Part shown: positions 60,916-64,000 of the stretch, piece after piece
Position numbering within the stretch: the stretch's first letter is position 1
How the letters are laid out: the number at the start of each line of letters is the position of its first letter
NCBI RefSeq assembly: GCF_002335805.1
Contig: NZ_NISU01000003.1
Coordinates: 218,984 to 282,983 of the forward strand
From: Bacillus sp. FJAT-45350
Lineage (GTDB): Bacteria; Bacillota; Bacilli; Bacillales; NISU01
Length of the DNA stretch: 64,000 nucleotides
Direction: 5' to 3'
Notes under the pieces: model-generated
The model's input: the letters and a program-made list of their open reading frames with translations, nothing else
Told to the model about the DNA's origin: nothing
Database searches by the model: none
Made by a program: the position numbers and the translations under genes

Positions 60916-61950
60916 TTAATTCAAGGCTGAATGCAATATCTTTGCAAATTGTGCTCGTGTAACATCCTCGGAAGGACGGTATGTATTGTCTGGAAAACCG
61001 CTAATCACTCCGCTAGATACTAAACCATTAACTTCTTCATAAGCCCAATGAGAAGGATCTATATCTGTGAATGTTATACTCGTAGATTCATTTTGTAGCT
61101 CGAAGGCTGTTGCAATAAGGTAAGCAACTTCTTCACGAGTAAGTGCTTGAGAAGGTTTAAATGAGTCTGTCACTAAACCACCGAAATACCCTGCGTCAGT
61201 TACAGCTTTAATGGAACCAGCTGCCCAATGGTCATTTGAAATATCATTTAAAAGCGATGTATAGTCATCTGTTTCTAAACCAAGTGAGGTAGCTAACATA
61301 ACAGCAGCTTGTGCTCGTGTTACAAGTTCATTAGGTTTAAAAAGTTGTTGCTCAAATCCATTAATAATACCTCTTGTACTTAACTCTCTGATTTCTGCAA
61401 CAGCCCAATGGTCTCTCGCTACATCATGAAATTGTCCAACCGGTAATGTTGCAAGGATGTGATGTGTTTTTTCTTCCTCGACTGCTTGTCCCTTTTCTTC
61501 TTCTAACACTCGTTTGGCTCCTAAATACCGCGGTCCCCAATAGTGAGGATCATTAATAGAAGAAATTGTGATTCCTCTTGATGAAGAAGCATGAATAAAT
61601 TGGTTATCTCCAACATATATTCCTGAGTGGGATGGACCTGGTTTATAGGTTTCAAAGAAAACCAAATCCCCAGGAGTAAGTTCTGACTTCTTTACAGCCA
61701 TACCTGTATTATATTGTTCAGTGGCTGTACGTGGCAATGTAATCCCTGCTTGTTTAAATGTATATAGGATAAAACCAGAACAATCGAAGCCGTTAGGTGT
61801 TGTACCTCCAAACCGATATGGAACTCCAATATGTTTCTTAGCGTTTGCAACAATGGTATCAGTTGTACTTGCATATGTAGTTTGAAGATTTGATAGTATG
61901 GAAACTATCATAGTAAACACTAAAACTATAGTTAATTTCTTTCGACTCAC
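60916..61950 (-). CDS. SLH-domain NlpC/P60 endopeptidase
   Basis: A 344-residue exported wall hydrolase on the reverse strand. Signal peptide (about 1-27), NlpC/P60 domain (about 30-155) with Cys57 (GFDCSGF) and His108 (PSHSG), then three SLH domains (about 170-344). GTG start after AGGAGGG. The P60 domain resembles that of the gene at 55445, but the targeting domain is SLH instead of PG_binding_1. Confidence 0.92.
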   Translation of the reverse strand: MSRKKLTIVLVFTMIVSILSNLQTTYASTTDTIVANAKKHIGVPYRFGGTTPNGFDCSGFILYTFKQAGITLPRTATEQYNTGMAVKKSELTPGDLVFFETYKPGPSHSGIYVGDNQFIHASSSRGITISSINDPHYWGPRYLGAKRVLEEEKGQAVEEEKTHHILATLPVGQFHDVARDHWAVAEIRELSTRGIINGFEQQLFKPNELVTRAQAAVMLATSLGLETDDYTSLLNDISNDHWAAGSIKAVTDAGYFGGLVTDSFKPSQALTREEVAYLIATAFELQNESTSITFTDIDPSHWAYEEVNGLVSSGVISGFPDNTYRPSEDVTRAQFAKILHSALN

Positions 61951-62177
61951 AAAAACCCTCCTAAGAAATAAGAATATAATCTATGACTATCAATATTTCG
62001 ACATTATTATGTAACACAAGATACAGTCTACCATACATAAACTAGATTAATATTACAGTCATGTAACAAAAAAATAATAAATGATTTACATAAGTAACGT
62101 TTATTTTTATAATAAGGAAGTAACTAAAAGGCTAGAAGGTATATACAGTAAAAGTAAAAAAAATGTAGAAAAATGCT

Positions 62178-62205
62178 TTGACAATTACTTTCAATATAGT
62201 AGAAT
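62178..62205 (+). promoter_or_regulatory. Upstream promoter P1 of the S-layer gene
   Basis: TTGACA (62178-62183), a 16-bp spacer, TAGAAT (62200-62205). Confidence 0.65.
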
Positions 62206-62310
62206 GATGATAATATGTCTCATGTTAATTGCCACAAGACTAGTATTTTAATTGGAAATGTGAACAATTTAGTAAATGCCTGGTAATTGCCAGATTTTCT
62301 TTTAGAGCAG

Positions 62311-62339
62311 TTGACATTGGAATGAAAGGTAATTATACT
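62311..62339 (+). promoter_or_regulatory. Proximal promoter P2 of the S-layer gene
   Basis: TTGACA (62311-62316), a 17-bp spacer, TATACT (62334-62339). It implies a leader of about 175 nt. Multiple promoters and long leaders are usual for S-layer genes. The rest of the 573-bp gap (61951-62523) holds the divergent start of the NlpC gene, an AAAAGGAGG site before 62524, and no other gene. Confidence 0.75.
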
Positions 62340-62523
62340 AATCTTGCAGGTAAAATTGGAGACTCACTAATTTAAGGGGGCGAGTTATTGAAATAGAAAC
62401 AAACATATTAAACTATTAAAGTTAACTGACTAACAGCTTAGATTGTTTCTAGTAAAACGCCCTATTAAAATTAGTACATCGTACAACCTTAAAATTGTAC
62501 ATAATAAAAGGAGGATTTTTTAA

Positions 62524-64000
62524 ATGGCTTATCAACCAAAGTCTTACCGTAAGTTTTTAGCAACATCATTATCAGCAGCAATGGTAGCTACTGTAGCAGC
62601 ACCATTAGCAGTACCTACAACAACAGAAGCAGCTTCTAAGTTCCCGGACGTAGCAAGTAATGCTTATTATGCAGATGCAGTAGAATACCTTGTAAACAAA
62701 GGTGTTATCGAAGGTATGCCGAACGGAACTTTCGCACCAAACGAAGGAGTTACTCGTGCACAAGCAGCTAAGATGCTTGCTGAAGCTTTAGAGCTTGAAG
62801 TTAGCACAACTGCAACTCTAGGATTCTCTGATACTAAGAATGACGCTTGGTACGCACCATACGTTGCAGCATTAGTTGAAGAAGGAATCATCGAAGGTCT
62901 TCCAGACGGAACTTTCGCTCCAAATGCAACAATCACTCGTGCTCAATTAGCTAAAATGGTAGTTGAAGCTTATGAATTAGAGCAAGACGCAACTGCTATT
63001 ATCCCATTCACTGATACTGTAGCTGGTGCTTGGTATGAAGATTATGTAAATACTTTATTCTCATTAGGTGTAGTTAATGGTATGACTGACACTACATTTG
63101 CACCTGGTGCAACTGTAACACGTGCTCAATCAGCTGTATTCTTACACAGAACATTAGAACCAACTGAGCGTGTAGACGTACCTCGTGACGAGCCTGTTTA
63201 CACTTCTCCAACAATCGTATCTGTTGATGCAGCAGTAAATGCTAACAAAACAGTACTAGTAACTGGTGATGCAGCACTTCTTGATGAAGTAACTGTTGAA
63301 ATCTTTGAAGTGGATGTTGAAGAAGCATTAGTAACAGCAGAAGTAGAAGTACAAAATGACTCATTTGAATTCACTTCAGAGGAACTTGCTAACGGAAACT
63401 ACGTAGTTGTTGTATCTGCTGAAGATGTGGATGCTGTTGAAGTTGAGTTCAGTGTTACTGATGTAACAGCAGCTCCTGGAACAATAACATTTGAAAATCA
63501 ACCACAGACTACTACTCTAGCTTTTGGAGCACCTTTAAATGAAGTATTTAAATTCCAAGTAACTGCTGGAAATGATGATATTACATTACGTTCTATCCAA
63601 TTAAATCAGTATGGTACTGCTAGAACAACTACTCAAGATATTGTAAATATACATTTAATGGTGGATGGAGAGATCGTAACTTCTGGTACTATTAATACTC
63701 ATAGTCAAGTTCGTTTAAACCGCCAAGTTACAGTGCCCAAAAATTCAACTCTTGAATTTGTGGTTTTAGCTGACATTAACTCTACAGCAGGTGCTACAAG
63801 AACAGTTCAGTTTGGTCTTGATAGTGTAAATGGAATTAATGCTAATGCTAATATTAACGGTTCTTTTCCAGCAATAGGTAACTCATTCTCACTAATTGCA
63901 GGTAATGTTGGTAGTTTATCACTTACTCAAAATACAACACCACGTACTGTTGAAGTAGGGAAAGAACAAGAGACTATTGGACAATTCTCTTTACAACCAG
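62524..64000 (+). CDS. S-layer protein with three N-terminal SLH domains (3' end outside window)
   Basis: The open frame runs to the end of the window (492 codons so far). Signal peptide (about 1-37, ending TTEAAS), three SLH domains (about 38-205: FPDVASNAYYADAV; IEGLPDGTFAPNATITRAQ; FAPGATVTRAQSA), then a beta-rich region of the S-layer body. Biased codons (GCA, GTA, CGT) and two strong promoters indicate very high expression, so this is probably the main S-layer subunit. The ATG at 62524 follows AAAAGGAGG. Confidence 0.93.
   Translation, partial: MAYQPKSYRKFLATSLSAAMVATVAAPLAVPTTTEAASKFPDVASNAYYADAVEYLVNKGVIEGMPNGTFAPNEGVTRAQAAKMLAEALELEVSTTATLGFSDTKNDAWYAPYVAALVEEGIIEGLPDGTFAPNATITRAQLAKMVVEAYELEQDATAIIPFTDTVAGAWYEDYVNTLFSLGVVNGMTDTTFAPGATVTRAQSAVFLHRTLEPTERVDVPRDEPVYTSPTIVSVDAAVNANKTVLVTGDAALLDEVTVEIFEVDVEEALVTAEVEVQNDSFEFTSEELANGNYVVVVSAEDVDAVEVEFSVTDVTAAPGTITFENQPQTTTLAFGAPLNEVFKFQVTAGNDDITLRSIQLNQYGTARTTTQDIVNIHLMVDGEIVTSGTINTHSQVRLNRQVTVPKNSTLEFVVLADINSTAGATRTVQFGLDSVNGINANANINGSFPAIGNSFSLIAGNVGSLSLTQNTTPRTVEVGKEQETIGQFSLQP

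Overview
The window is a low-GC Gram-positive chromosome segment from an endospore-forming, flagellated member of the Bacillaceae. Gene order follows the Bacillus pattern: glyA-upp-mnaA, the atp operon, ywzB-ywmB-murA-spoIID-spoIIQ, spoIIID-mbl-flhO-flhP and fabZ. Several traits suggest an alkaliphile with an SLH-type S-layer (Anaerobacillus/Alkalihalobacillus-like): atpZ ahead of atpI, a Lys eight residues after the essential Arg of the ATP synthase a subunit, a half-alanine version of the glycine motif in the c subunit, and many SLH-domain proteins. The genus is inference. No tRNA, rRNA or CRISPR array was seen.

Layout. 1-2.9 kb: end of glyA, then upp and mnaA. 3.0-5.3 kb: a secreted subtilase. 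5.7-13.2 kb: a complete atpZIBEFHAGDC operon. 13.3-24.1 kb: nuoABCDHIJKLMN, an 11-subunit complex I without the NuoEFG module; NuoC carries a long Lys/Ala repeat. 24.4-34.2 kb: a 3272-residue SLH surface protein with five tandem repeats of exactly 546 bp. 34.6-40.0 kb: ywzB, ywmB, murA, spoIID and spoIIQ, interrupted by a four-helix-bundle (S23-family) gene. 40.5-46.4 kb: two small membrane proteins, a two-subunit Na+/solute (probably acetate-type) symporter, a cyclic-nucleotide/CBS/DUF294 regulator and a DnaQ-like exonuclease, with three CcpA (cre)-like sites. 46.8-51 kb: spoIIID, mbl, flhO, flhP, an EpuA-like protein and fabZ. 51-55.3 kb: a PAS-GGDEF-EAL protein, an acidic lipoprotein, a DUF3307 membrane protein and a GAF-HD-GYP protein. 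55.4-64 kb: a cell-envelope block (NlpC/P60 endopeptidases, SLH amidase, SLH subtilase) ending in the start of an S-layer protein gene with two strong promoters.

How the genes fit together: ATP synthase and complex I form the energy-converting core. MnaA, MurA, Mbl, the wall hydrolases and the SLH proteins serve wall assembly, remodelling and the S-layer. SpoIID, SpoIIQ and SpoIIID belong to the sporulation programme.

The most unusual signal is a family of intergenic imperfect palindromes whose arms are runs of 7-bp units, usually of the form AATTNNN or its complement. Seven copies lie at six loci (744-873, 37225-37816, 38988-39074, 43375-43479, 46487-46687 and a tandem pair at 48213-48406). 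The copy between murA and spoIID encloses the S23-family gene between inverted arms that are identical except for one heptad. The others look like gene-less derivatives inserted into otherwise conserved Bacillus gene orders. This resembles a mobile or spreading repeat system in which the four-helix-bundle protein may be the trans-acting partner.
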